Under the pieces are notes generated by a model. That model saw nothing but the letters and a program-made list of their open reading frames with translations. It was not told where the DNA came from and made no database searches. Positions 23,034-34,886 of a stretch of 64,000 bases of DNA are shown here, piece by piece. A program made the translations under genes and the position numbers. Numbering within the stretch: position 1 is the stretch's first letter; each line of letters opens with the position of its first letter. This DNA comes from Cryptomeria japonica (lineage: Eukaryota > Streptophyta > Pinopsida > Cupressales > Cupressaceae): assembly GCF_030272615.1 (NCBI RefSeq), contig NC_081406.1, positions 186,037,770-186,101,769 of the forward strand, read 5' to 3'.

Positions 23034-24441
23034 CAATTGGGTGATCGTGAACTTGCAGAGGAATTGGTGGTCTATTTTGTGGAGCAAGTATACAATTGGT
23101 AAAATGTATACTTGGTTGTTCTCTCTCACAAGGTAAAGTATATTTTGAATTTTCATTTTGGATTGGGGCATTGAAATGGGGCTTACTTTTGCAATTTGGA
23201 ACTACAGGGCAAGAAAGAATGCTTTGCTTCATGCTTGTTCATATGCTATGACTTGATTAGACCAGATGTGGATTTGTAACTTTCCTAGATGAATAATATG
23301 ATTGACTCTGTGTTTCCATACCTACTTCAAGTTCTTTATATGCTTTGATGATTCTGTGAATATTTTAAGTTTCTCTTTAATAAACATTTTAAATCTTCTA
23401 CACAATTAAATAGCTAATATTCAAAGAATTTATTTTTCAAAGTTCATTCAAAAATACACGACAAAAGTTGATGAGCTTGTTAAGGAGAAGTTAGAGGTTG
23501 TCCAAGAAGAGAAATCCAAGGAGAAAGAAGAGAAAGATCTTGTTGCCTAACAGGTATGTATTTTTCTTAATTGAGCCTCGAGGAGCACTTATTCTACTCT
23601 ACTGACAGTTTTTAAAAATTCAAATAAATATATGCCTATTTTGTTTACAAAATATAGCATTTTAAGAGCATAATTAAGAAAATTATAGAAAATAGCATGC
23701 ACATTTTTAAGAGCATAATTAAGGAAATTATAGAAAAATAGCATTTTTAAGGAAATTATAGAAAAATTATGTGCTAACATATTGTGCTGTCTAAAAAGGA
23801 TAATCTTTATAAGGATGCAATGGAAACTAGTTCTCAATCGGGTGATCGTGAACTTGCAGAGGAATTGTTGGTGTATTTTGTGGAAGAGGTATTTTGTGGA
23901 ATGAGTTAGAGGCTGTCCAAGAAGAGAAATCCAAGGAGAAAGAAGAGAAAGATCTTGTTGCTCAAGAGGTATGCATTTTTCTTAATTGAGCCTCAAGGAG
24001 CACTTGTTCTACTCTACTGACAGTTTTTAAAATTTCAAATAAATATGTACCTATTTTGTTTACAGAATATAGCATTTTAAGAGCATAATTAAGAAAATTA
24101 TAGAAAATAGCATGCGCATTTTTAGGAGCATTATTAAGGAAATTATAGAAAAATAGCTTTTTTAAGGAAATTATAGAAAAATTATGTGCTAACATATTGC
24201 ACTGTCTAAAAAGGATAATCTTTACAAGGATGCAATGGAAACTAGTTCTCAATCGGGTGATCATGAACTTGCAGAGGAATTGGTGGTGTATTTTGTGGAA
24301 CAAGTATACAATTGGTAAAACATATAGTTGGTTGTTCTCTCTCATGGGCTAAAATATATTTTGAATTTTCAACCAGGTATGAGTGGAATGGTAATGCCTC
24401 CCATAATATCTTATGGTATGCCACCTATGGGTGGCTATTGA
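23034..24441 (+). pseudogene. Clathrin heavy chain pseudogene, 3' block to stop codon
   Basis: The C-terminal CHC leg and triskelion hub are present as exons. 23034-23087 includes [16 protein letters not shown], then an intron. 23208-23330 includes [18 protein letters not shown] and MNNMIDSVFPYLLQ, with TAA at 23,277 and TAG at 23,286 (Trp). 23443-23553 includes TTKVDELVKEKLEVVQEEK and EKDLVA-stop-Q. Two further copies of the [18 protein letters not shown] exon follow (23787-23886 and 24202-24303). The genuine last exon is 24373-24441, PGMSGMVMPPIISYGMPP then MGGY and TGA, matching the end of plant CHC. Exon order is scrambled by tandem duplication and the LPLALP stretch is missing. It cannot make a normal protein. 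Confidence 0.9.
23491..24320 (+). repeat. 415-bp tandem duplication inside the CHC relic
   Basis: TTAGAGG(T/C)TGTCCAAGAAG starts at 23,491 and again at 23,906. The two units (23,491-23,905 and 23,906-about 24,320) match through an exon (EKSKEKEEKD), an intron and the [14 protein letters not shown] exon. Each unit therefore fuses a downstream exon to an upstream one. Confidence 0.85.
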
Positions 24442-24539
24442 TGGGATTGAAGAAATTAACGTGGGACACAATTCTTCAATCATACATGGTTTTTTGAGGC
24501 TAATCTTCGAGCAGAAAGATTATATTGTCAAATTATTTT

Positions 24540-24790
24540 TATTGTCATTTGGGTGATTGATACAAAATAATGAATCTTTAGTATTATTGTATTGGTAAAT
24601 CGATTCAAATATTTCCATCCACCAAGCATTTGATGCCCGAACCGTTGCATGATTAGATTGTCAAAAAAAATTATTATCGTTTGGTTGGTTGATACAGAAT
24701 AATGAACCTTTAGTATTATCGTATTGGTCAATAAGTGCAAACCTTTCCATCCACCAAGCATCCAAAGAGGATGTTGTATGTCTAACAGCA
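24540..24790. repeat. 131-bp tandem duplication
   Basis: GATACA(A/G)AATAATGAA(T/C)CTTTAGTATTAT, then ATTGGT and CCATCCACCAAGCAT, occurs at about 24,557 and about 24,688. Two diverged copies, noncoding. Confidence 0.65.
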
Positions 24791-25640
24791 TCCTCATCGG
24801 ATAAGAAATGAGAGGGCATCAGAATTCAGACGACTATCAAGTTTTGTCAATGGCTAATCAATGAGGGGGTGTGAGAATTCCGATGCCCACCCAATTTGTT
24901 CTGACAAATATCGATTTTTTTTTATGGCTAAGCAGTGAGGGGTCATTGAAATTCCAATGCCCATCCAATTTATTCTGACAACTATCGAGTTTTGCCGACA
25001 GCTAAGTAGTGAGGGGTCATTGGAATTCCGATGCCCGCCCCTTTTTTTCTGATGACTTATCGAGTTTTGTCGATGCCCAGACCATCACACATACAACATC
25101 CTCATCGGTGTGGATGTCATCATAACCGTTGGATGTCCGACGGCTAAATCGTGATAGGGCTATCTGAATTCAGACACCTAAACCATCGCACATACAACAT
25201 CCTCGTTGGTGCAGATGCCCTCATGCTGTCAAAATTCTGATGGCTACACAATGGCGGGGTCATTTGAATTCAGATGCCTGAACCATCACACATACAACAT
25301 CCTCATCGATGTGGATGCCCTAATTGTCATTGGAATTCTGATGACTTATTGATTTTTACCGACGGCTAAGCAATGAGGGGGTCATCAGAATTCTAGATTA
25401 TTCTGACGCCTTAGCCATTGGAACATTACCTACAAGGCATTGAAATTATGACAACTTATCGAGTTTTACTGATGGCTAAGCACATTCATGGTCTTCATCT
25501 GAAGATTCTTCACCTCTGTCAAAATTCTGACGGTATTGAGCACCATCGAAATGTCTGACTACAAGTTTCTGATGGCATTGCTCATCAGTAGTCCGATGAA
25601 TTCTAGAAGAAATCTTGACAAACTGTCATCAAAATTTGAG
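24790..25640. repeat. Degenerate repeats with CATACAACATCCTC words
   Basis: ACCATC(A/G)CACATACAACATCC recurs at about 25,081, 25,186 and 25,283, a period near 100. AATTC(C/T)GATGCC and CTATCGAGTTTT(G/A)C words repeat through the block. No ORF. Confidence 0.6.
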
Positions 25641-26045
25641 GCAAAATGTACTAGTGTGTAATGTTGAAATTGGGATATATTTTTTTATTTTAGAGGGATC
25701 AAAATTCGAAAAAATCAACCAATTTTTCCAGGATTTAAGCAATTAAATACAGTCATAACAGTTTCCCAAAATTTCAGAAAAAAATTCAAGGACCAGGTTG
25801 AAAGTGTACCTGGTCCACCCAACTTTTTAAAAAAATTCCAAAGATGAAGTCTACGATGATTTAAGAGCTAACCCCAAAAAATTGGTTAATTTTATGAACT
25901 TTAGATGGGCAAAATTAAGGTTTGAATGTCAAAATAGGACCCTATTAGGGTTTTGAGAAAGATGAGAAATTGAATTACAATTTTGAAAAAGGTTGAACCT
26001 AATGGATAGGGCCACCTTAAATAATATTTAGAAAACTGAAATTCA
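25641..26045. other. Noncoding flank of element B
   Basis: AT-rich. The phrase GGTTGAAAGTGTACCTGGTCC here resembles GGTTGAAAGTGTACTTAGTCC at about 31,500 on the other side of element B, so related noncoding elements may flank B on both sides. Confidence 0.3.
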
Positions 26046-27243
26046 TGTTGGCCATTTGGTGGAATTGACTATGTGTTGCATTGATGTTTTGTCATTGATG
26101 TCAACACTAGTTGTTTGGATGCTTTAACGACACCCTTCTTGTTAGCTTGGATCCGACATGATCCGACAAGCTCCAATATAATCTGGTGATGGAATTGGCT
26201 TGTTCATGATACTTATACTCATATTTGGTCAGTTGATTTTGGTTTGGTGATTGGATGCTATCCTGCTTGCTCAAAAGATTGGTTTTTGGTTTAGGCGAGG
26301 TTTTCACCGATAGAGCTTTTAGTGGAGATCTTTGATAAATTGCATAAGTGGTGTGGGTGCATCTTCTGATGGAGTTTCAGGATGTTGTTGGTGATCATGT
26401 TCGAGACTTGGTGGTTGGATATCATTGTTGAAGCATGGGGACCTATACTTGGTCCTAGTTGATCTAGCTTATGGACCGACTTCAATGTAATGTGTGGATA
26501 AGACCTATTGATGTATTTTTAGGATATCTTATGTGTTGACATTACTTGTTTTGTCTAAGGTTGACATGGTTTGTAATTATATAATCGGTTTGCTATCTAG
26601 TGGCCAACCTTATTGTTTATGGTCAAGGGTTTGTATAAATAGATGTAAGATGTCATTGTAGATCATCATGGTTAATGTAAAAGGTCATGGTCAAGGAATG
26701 TAATGTGCAAATAAATGTAATATCATTTAGGTAGAAGAGTAGGTTGATCATTGGAGATCAAATTGGGTATAAGTAAGAGGATTTAGTCCTCTAGTATTGA
26801 GCTTAACTAAAATTGCACCCTGGCATAGGAGATGCTATCTTTTGCAGTTCAACACTTCTCTGAATTTTAGTCTGGATTTATATGTAGTCAGTGAGGCTCC
26901 TTTTGTGATGAGCAGTGTGCTCTAGGCTTTTGGCCTTCCTGCAATTGCAAGCCCCTTCATTGTAATTCACATACTTACTACAGAAGTATTATCTGACTAT
27001 GGGTAGGCTTCCCACTATGGTTTTTCCCTTTACCCAGTTTTCCACATACAAATCTTGGTGTTGTGTGGATGGCTTTTATTTTGTGATTACTATTTATGCT
27101 TAATTGGATTAACTACTATTTCAGTATTATTGTTTTGGGTTCCAGTATTAAATTTTTAATTGTTGAATGTTTCTATAATTTGTGACAACTATTTCACCCC
27201 CCCCCCCTCTCAATTGTCTTTCGGTTACATGAATTATCTAACA
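26046..27243 (+). repeat. Element B 5' LTR
   Basis: Starts TGTTGGCCATTTGGTGG and ends GAATTATCTAACA. A TATA box TATAAATAG lies at 26,634-26,642, with the transcription start probably shortly after. A C-run at 27,198-27,207 precedes CTCAATTGTC. Confidence 0.9.
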
Positions 27244-27245
27244 AT

Positions 27246-27257
27246 TGGAATCAGATC
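27246..27257 (+). promoter_or_regulatory. Element B primer-binding site
   Basis: TGGAATCAGATC, two changes from TGGTATCAGAGC, the initiator tRNA-Met complement used by copia elements. Confidence 0.75.
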
Positions 27258-27301
27258 TTTGGTCCTCTCTACAGAAAGCTTAACCACTTGAGGACGATCC
27301 T

Positions 27302-27938
27302 ATGGCAACTAACAATTCAAGTTCATCCAATTCTTCTAGAGATATCTTTGGAAGGGATATTTCGAGGCTTGATGGAACAAATTACACATTATGGAGTTCG
27401 AATGGAAACTCATCTAAGATTTCTTGGCAAGAAGATTTGGGAGATCACACAGAATGGTGTCACACCCTTTAATCTAGGATTTGGAAATCCTTTGGAAAAC
27501 CTGGACAAGGAGTTTGAGAATGATTATAGAGAAAGAGAAGCCCTCTTGTGTGCATTCTCTGATCAGTAAATAATAGGATTAACTAACAAATCATCTAGAA
27601 AGGATATATGGGATAAGTTGGAGACTCTTAATGAAGGTGACCCTGCAGTGAAGATTGCTAAACTTGATGGTTACCGGGTGAGATATGAAAACCTAAAGAT
27701 GGAAGAACATGAAAGGATTACTGCATTCATGGAAAGGGTAAATGAGATTGTTATGGGAATTCAATGTTGTGGTGGACCTCTGAGCAAAGATGAAATTGTT
27801 TCTAAATTTCTGAGAGCCCTACCACTAGCTTACAAAAAGAAGGCTACTGCTATTAATGAGTTGAGAACAATGGCTAATACATCTATCAACAAAGATACTT
27901 TGGCTGTTAAACTATCTTCTTTTAAGCTTGAGAAATTT
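27302..27938 (+). pseudogene. Element B gag
   Basis: Starts MATNNSSSSNSSRDIF and continues RLDGTNYTLWS. After a frameshift near 27,395 it reads RMETHLRFLGKKIWEITQNG. After a TAA at 27,567-27,569 it continues with IWDKLETLNEGDPAVKIAK and NEIVMGIQCCGGPLSKDEI, the UBN2 capsid-like part. The zinc knuckle is gone, removed by the internal deletion. Confidence 0.85.
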
Positions 27939-27953
27939 TGACCTTTTGGAGCT

Positions 27954-29111
27954 GTGAAGACTAAACCTTCTTTTCATGCATCTACATCTACAACTAGTAA
28001 GCAAGACCAGAAAGCTTTATATGGACTAAAACAAGCACCTAGAGCTTTCTATGCAAGGTTGGATAAATATCTTTTGAAGCTTGGTTTTACTAAGGGCAGT
28101 GCTGATAGTAATTTATATTATAAAATCACTAATGATGATATACTAATTATTGAAGTATTTGTTGATGACATTATCTTTGGAGGTGAAGATAAATTATGCA
28201 TAGATGTTTCTAATAATATGGAGAAAGAGTTTGAGATGTCTATGATTGGTGAGATGAAATTTTTCTTAGGTTTGCAGATTACTCAGGCTAAAAAAGGTAT
28301 TTTCATTTATCAACCTAAATATGCTAACGAATTGTTGAAGAAATTTGGTATGGGAGATTCTAAACCGATAAGTACTCCTATGGTTACAAGTGAGAAACTG
28401 AAAAGAAAACATGTTTCTGCACTGGTAAATCCTACAAGATACAAATCTATGATTGGAGGTCTACTCTATTTGACTCAGACTATGCCTGACATTATTAATA
28501 TTGTTTGTATTGTTTCAAGATTTCAAAGTGATCCTAGAGAGAATCATGAGATGGTGGTGAAAAGGATTTTTAGATACTTGCAAGGTACATCAGAATATGG
28601 CTTATGGTACTCTAAGGATGATAACTTTACTTTATGTGCATATACAGAGGTTGATTGGATTGGAGATGTTGATGACTGGAAAAGTAATTTCGATGGATCT
28701 TTCTTTCTTGGAAAGAAGTTGGTTTCATGGATCAGCAAGAAACAATCATGTACTTCTCTATCTACTGTTGAAGCTGAGTATGTTGTTGTTGCTACTAATT
28801 GTGCATGAGTTTTATAGATGAAGCAAATGTTGAAGGATATAAAGGTGGATTGTGATGCACCAGTAGTTATTCACAGTGATAACTCTGCTGCTATTGATAT
28901 ATCAAAGAATCTGGTATTTCATTATAAGACAAAGCACATATCTATCAAGTATAACTTTTTGAAGGAGAAGGTGGAAGCAAATGAAGTTAGACTAGTTTAT
29001 GTGAACACTAAATAATAGATTGCAGATATTTTCACTAAACCTTTATCCAAGGAATCATTTGAGTACCTGAGAGACAGTCTAGGAGTTTTTGCCCCTCCGA
29101 TAGAGACTTGA
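27954..29111 (+). pseudogene. Element B deletion fusion: gag tail to RT end and RNase H
   Basis: An open frame (27,954-28,808) runs from a gag tail (KPSFHASTSTTSKQDQ) directly into RT at KALYGLKQAPRAFYARLDK. The RT box EVFVDDIIFGGED, GEMKFFLGLQITQ and FRYLQGTSEYGLWYS follow, then the RNase H part. After stops near 28,808 it continues IHSDNSAAIDISKNLVFH and DIFTKPLSKESFEYLRDSL, ending at TGA 29,109. The deletion junction at about 28,006 is in frame, removing roughly the last gag, protease, integrase and early RT codons. Confidence 0.88.
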
Positions 29112-29179
29112 TTAATGTGGTTTGGCATTAGTCTGACATGCATTATCAAAGATACTATTCATTTCGGCACTGATTTGGG

Positions 29180-29464
29180 ATGCTACTTCTTAGGGGGAGT
29201 AGTCAGCTTTGAGATTCAGAGGCTTATGGTTTTGCTTTGATATTTTTGTCAGATTTATGGCATTGATGTCAAAGGGGGAGTGATATTGATGTGAAAAAGA
29301 TAAATAAAGGAAATGATAAATGTCAAAGGGGGAGAGATATTAATATTTAGAGTTATATGTGGGTGATTGTTTCCTGTCTTCCATAGGGGGAGACTTGTTT
29401 GGAATTTCTTGGTACTTAGATGTTTTTCACATCTAGTGTTGCCATCAATGCCAAAGGAGAAGAT
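29180..29464 (+). promoter_or_regulatory. Element B repeated purine tracts and polypurine tract
   Basis: The AGGGGGAG core recurs at about 29,193, 29,273, 29,327 and 29,385. The tract that abuts the LTR, AAAGGAGAAGAT (29,453-29,464), has lost some G residues. Confidence 0.75.
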
Positions 29465-30692
29465 TGTTGTCCATTTGGTGGAATTGATTATGTGTTGCAT
29501 TGATGTTTTGTCATTGATGTCAACACTGGTTGTTTGGATGCTTTACTGGCACCCTTTTGGTCCCAGTAGGTTGAGTTATTTCTGGTTAACTTGGATCTGG
29601 CATGATCTGGTAGGCTCCGGTATAATCTGGTGATGGAATTGGCTTGTTCATGATACTTATACATATATTTGGTCAATTGGTTTTGGTCTGGTGATTGGAT
29701 GCTATCTTGCTTGCTTAGAAGATTGGTTTCTGATTTCGGCGAGGGTTTCACCGACAGAGCTTTTAGTGGAGATCTTTGATGAATTGCATAAGTGGTGTTG
29801 GTGCAGCTTATGATGAAGTTTCAGGATGTTGTTGGTGATCACATTCGAGACTTGGCGGTTGGAGATCATTGATAAAGCGTGTGGACCTATACTTGGTCTC
29901 GGTTGATCTAGGTTATGGATTGACTTCAATGTAACGTGTGGATAGGACCTATTGATGTATTTCTGGGATGTCTTATGTGTTGATATTACTTGTTTGGTCT
30001 TAGGCCAACATGGTTTGTAATTATGTAATCAATTTGTTGTCTGGTGGCCGACCTAATTATTTTTGGTTGAAAGTTTGTATAAATATATGTAAGATCTCAT
30101 TGTAGATCATAATGGTTAATGGAAGAGTTCATGGTCAAGGAATTTAATGTACAAATAAATGTAATATAATTTAGGCAGAAGAGTAGGTCGATCATTGGAG
30201 ATCGAATTGGGTTTGTGTAAGAGGATTTAGTCCTCTGCTATTGTGCTTAACTAGAACTGTACTCTGGCATAGGAGATGATATCTTTTGTAGTTCAACACT
30301 TCTTTGGATTTTAGTCTGGATTTATATGTAGTCAGTGAGGTTGGCTCCTTTTGTGATGAGAAGTGTGGTCTAGGTTGTTAGCCTTCCTACAATTGTAGTC
30401 TTGTTTATTGTAATTCACATACTTACTACAGAAGTATTATCTGATTGTGGGTAGGCTTCCCACCGTGGTTTTTCCCTATACCGAGCTTTCCACGTATAAA
30501 TCTTGGTATTGTGTGGATGGCTTTTATTTTGTGATTATGGTTTATACTTAATTAGATTAACTGCTATTTCGGTATTATTATTTTTGGTTTCAGTATTAAA
30601 GTTTTAATTATTGAATGTTTCTATAATCTGTGACAACTGATTCATGCCCCCCCCCCTCTTAGTTGTCTTTTGGTTATCTAAACTGTCTAATA
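29465..30692 (+). repeat. Element B 3' LTR
   Basis: Direct repeat of 26,046-27,243 with several small indels. TATA-like TATAAATA at 30,078-30,085. Confidence 0.9.
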
Positions 30693-32330
30693 ATTTATTG
30701 AAATTTGCACAAAATCCAAGTAAATGTGAAAATTAGGGTTTTAGGCCCTAACCACAAAATTTTGAAATTTTGAATTTTGGAAAAATGAGGAAAATTGAAT
30801 GTGAATCCAATTTTTGCTCAAGTTCAAGTTGATTTTTGAAAATTAGGACTTTGACAATTAACCACTTTATTTTATAAATTTGATTTTGCAAATTGAACAA
30901 GACAAGGAAATAAATAAATTTGAAAAGAAATGTAATTTTCAGATGTAAAACTATAGATAGCAATTTTTTGCAAAACACAAGTTCAATTTCAATTTTAGTA
31001 AGTAGGGTTTCGAATGAATTAACCACTAAGTTTTCTAAGAAAATTAAACTTGTAAATGAAAAATATGCAATAATTTTCAATGTCAAGCATGTAAGACGTC
31101 GGGTTAACCAAAATATAATGGGGTGAAAAGTGGTGAGGGGAGATCAAGTGGAAAGCTTTATTCCCCTCAAAAGAGGAATGAAAGTTTCACAAAGGATTCC
31201 CTTCGACTTCTCACACGTATTACATTTAAAAGAGGGGGTTGAATTCACTAGATCCAATCCAAATGGAAAGAGATTGAATGCTAAATGAATGATAAGGAAT
31301 TGGTAATGGATTTGGAAAGTAAAGTAACCCTCTTTTAAAATAGACAAGTTGAGTTAAACGAATGGAGACTAAGTATAAATATGGAAAAGAAATGGTTATA
31401 TCTTGAGATAGAGATGCGGGATGAATTTCTGCACCTGGAATTAGCAGTAAGATGTTGAGATGAAGCTCCCCTACAAATTTCAACAAAATTTGATGAGACT
31501 TGGTTGAAAGTGTACTTAGTCCTCTGAAAAATTTGCATGCCAAAAAGGGTTTTTCCATCTCTGAAAATGAAGCCTAAACCTGCAATTATAGTTGTGCACT
31601 TGCAACCTACACACAAAAAAGAGAGGAAATGTTGCTGGGATTGGGGGTTTGCCTTCAGGTCAAACCCCATTTTGGAATTAACCAAGTGATTGAAAATACT
31701 TGCAAGTAAATGAAAGGAAATATTTGAAGTAAAATTCACCTCAAGAGAGGATGCAATTAAAAAGTTAATAGAATTGATTGAAAGGATATGTAGAATAGAA
31801 TGTCTTGAATGTTGGTAGAGATCTCCTATTCAATGGTTGAATCCTTGACATGAATGAAATACCTTGCCTTGAAGGGAGACTTGGAATGTTTGAATGTGCT
31901 TTATGATCAACTTGTTATCGCTTGTCATTGCTTTGCTCATGAACTTAATTTTCACTTATTGGACTTCACTTTTTTTTAAGCCTCCTTATGAAAATAGGAG
32001 GGGAAATGCTCCTTATATACTTGCCAATTAGGGGTTTTTAACTGATTTTTCATCTAAGGCTGACATAGGAAAACTTTTTCCTGCTCACAATTGACAAGCC
32101 CAATGCAGGATTTTATCAAGGGAGGCACAAAATGGGGAAGGGACAGGGGCGCCACGCCTCTATCCTACCCTAATTTAGGATAGGAAGTGACAATAGGAAA
32201 TGCGGGGTGGTAGAATATGCAAGTTTTTGATATTTTGAGCATGTCTTGGGTCTCCAATGAGGCTTAGAGATTCATCCACCAATGAAAAGACCCAAATGCA
32301 GTCAAAAATTACAAGGTCATAATTTTATGA
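30693..32330. other. Noncoding repeat-like sequence, no gene
   Basis: AT-rich to 31,130. A leader-like region follows with CTCCTTATATACTTGCC near 32,008 (TATA-like) and a GC-richer patch GGGGCGCCACGCCTC near 32,147. Probably old gypsy-type LTR sequence. It ends abruptly where copia C's RT begins. Confidence 0.35.
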
Positions 32331-34886
32331 TGCTACAAAAATATAGATTACTATCAGCAATTACTTTATTGAATCCCAATTTTAGAAAATACTTATCAAA
32401 TTTAGCATATCGGGATCTAGGGGCTTGTTTCAATCCATAAAGAGCTTTCTTCAGTTTGCATACCATGTTGCCATCATCTGATAGTGAAAATATATCAAGT
32501 TGTTCAATATAGACTTCTTCCTCAAGGTCGTCATTCAAAAAAGCTAACATAACATCCATCTAATATACCTTGAAATCCTTATAGGCACCATATGCAAGAA
32601 ATAGTCTAATAGCTTCAAGTCCAGCTACTAGAGAAAAATTATCCTCATTATTAATTCCTTCCTTTTGTGAATATCCTTTGCATATCAGTCTTGCTTTGTT
32701 TCTGACAACTTCATCGACTTCATTCAATTTGTTCTTATATACCCATTTAGTACCAATTACATTCTTTTCTTTAGGTCTAGGTACAAGCTCCCATGTGTCA
32801 TTCTTTTTCAATCCGATTCAATTCTTCTTCCATAGCCTTCAACCAATTCTCATCTTTGCAAGCTTCAACAACATTTTTAGGTTCAATTTTAGAAGTCAAA
32901 CATACTTTTTCAGCAGCTAACTTTCTTCTACTCTTCATGCCTTTGTTTTTTTCTCCAATGATCTTATTTTCAGAGTGATTCAATCTTACATACCTCGAGG
33001 TCTTCTAATTATTCAGATTTTTAGGTTTGCGCACCTCTTCACCGATAATAGCAACATCCAAATTTATAGTCTCTACCAGATCATTCTGCTTCAATTCTTT
33101 AGTCTAATTTAGTGTTAAAACAACATCCTAATCATCATACCCACATGCTCTGATTTATTTTCCATAGTTTTCATCAACTTTCACATTTGCACTTTCCACT
33201 ATCTTTCTCAATCTCTTATTATAGCACTAGTAGGGTCTACTCTTTGTTGAATCTCCCAAGAATATTCTTTCATCCCTTCTTGCATCAAACCTTCCTATGT
33301 CATCATCTCTCTTGATATAACACTTGCTTCCAAAAAAATTGAAATATCTCACAATAGGAACATGACCAAACCATAGCTCATAAGGAGTCTTACCGGTATC
33401 ACCTTTTATATGCACTTGGTTGAATGTGTAAACAATAGTGCTAACAACTTCTCTCCAATATATATTCGGAAAATTTCCTTCAATCAACATAGTCCTTACA
33501 ACATCCAAAATGGCCATGTTCTTTCTTTCAACAACTCCATTTTGTTGTGGAGTTCTAGGAGTAGATAATTGTCTTCTAATTTCATGCTTCTCATAGAATG
33601 AATCAAACTCACCAGAACAAAATTCTCCTCCTCTATCAATTCTCAGACATTTCACCTTAAATTATGTCTCAGTCTCAACCTTTTCTTTGAATATCTTGAA
33701 TTTATCTAATGCTTCTTATTTCTCCTTTAGAAAGACAACCCACATCATTCTGGAATAATCATCAATTAATAACATAAATTATCTGTCATCCTACACACTT
33801 CTGATATTTGTAGATCGGCATAGGTCAGTATGCACAAGATCTAGCAATCAATTAGACATGTACTACTTACTCTTGAAAGAAAATTTTTTTTCTTTCCCAT
33901 TTGACATTCCTTACATACCAGATTAGCAGGCTTAACAATTTTAGGCAAATCTCTAACAGCTTGTGTAGAACTGGTCTTAATCATTGAATAAAAATTAACA
34001 TGATACATTCTCCTAGGTCACAACCAACTTTCATCAATCTGGGCAATCAAACAACTTTTATCGCCAACATTCAAATGAAAGAGATTACCTTCAGTCTTAG
34101 TTACTAATGCAATCTCTATACTGGAGGCATTTAGGATTCTACATTTTCCATTCTTGAATTGCCAATCATAACCTTTGTCTATCATCTGTCCAACACTTAA
34201 AACATTATGCTTCAAACCTTCAACATACAAGACATCATCAGTATTATGCTTCCTATCAAAGGAAATAGAACCTCTACCATGGATTTGGGAGGCTTTGTCA
34301 TCTCCAAATCTTACTATTCCACCATCATACCTTTCCATATTCACAAATTTTCTTTTATCACCGGTCATATGATTTGAGAAATCATTCTCAATCACCATTC
34401 ATCTTTTTCTTCAACACTAGCAGCTAGAGATTTTTCCTCAATAGTGCATCTTGTGGAATCAATAGGTACAGGTCTATATTCTTTAATAGAAATAAATATA
34501 ACTTCATCTCCTTCTGATTCTTCATCTATTACACCTTCATCATCATTATAATAATAATTCTTCTAATGCTTATACTTTTGGGTAGGCTTGTAAGGCTTAT
34601 AATACTTCTCATGCTTCTCATATCTATTATTCTTATCATGCTTATCAAATTTATCATGCCTATCATACTTACACATTGCCTTCGGCCATCTAGAAGAAAA
34701 ATGTCCTATCTTATTGCAAGAGAAACATTTCAAAGTAAATTTTCCATCATACTTATCGATTCCTTTAGGCACTCTCCAGGAAATCAATTCTTCAAGCTCC
34801 TCCAATTCTCTTTCTTGCTCTTCCATCTTGTTTCTCTCTCTCTCTCTCTCTCATATCTGGATATTCAACATTCTTCAGTATCATAC
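32317..34886 (-). pseudogene. Copia element C pol (protease, integrase, RT), 3' truncated
   Basis: Minus-strand copia pol, read from 34,886 down. A gag end with knuckle CFSCNKIGHFSSRWPK (last Cys now Trp) and Lys/His/Tyr-rich repeats (34,563-34,826) comes first. The protease region has SNHMTGDKRKF but its DSG is lost (34,018-34,398). Integrase follows with CLRIDRGGEF, RRQLSTPRTPQQNGVVERK (catalytic Glu present) and GSKCYIKRDD (33,227-33,655). RT shows WELVPRPKEKNVIGTKWVY and KKALYGLKQAPRSRYAKF, ending at NLYF near 32,330. RNase H and the 3' LTR are absent. Stops and frameshifts are frequent. Element D splits its gag from the rest. Confidence 0.88.
34833..34852. repeat. (TC)10 microsatellite
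   Basis: Ten TC dinucleotides within the former gag of element C, close to the D insertion site. Confidence 0.9.

Larger units (their letters stand above)
26046..30692 (+). mobile_element. Ty1/copia element B, internally deleted
   Basis: Plus-strand element with about 1.2 kb LTRs (TGTTGGCC... to ...CTAACA; and TGTTGTCC... to ...CTAATA), a primer site after the left LTR, gag, the end of RT plus RNase H, and a polypurine tract before the right LTR. Flanking 5-mers ATTCA (26,041-26,045) and ATTTA (30,693-30,697) fit a target duplication with one mutation. Protease, integrase and most of RT are missing. LTRs look about 90% identical by eye, which makes it older than element D. Confidence 0.92.

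Noticed and set aside
24790-25640. CRISPR-like array, because short words recur at about 100-bp spacing
   Set aside because: Repeats are degenerate, spacers are themselves repetitive, and the DNA is clearly plant nuclear.
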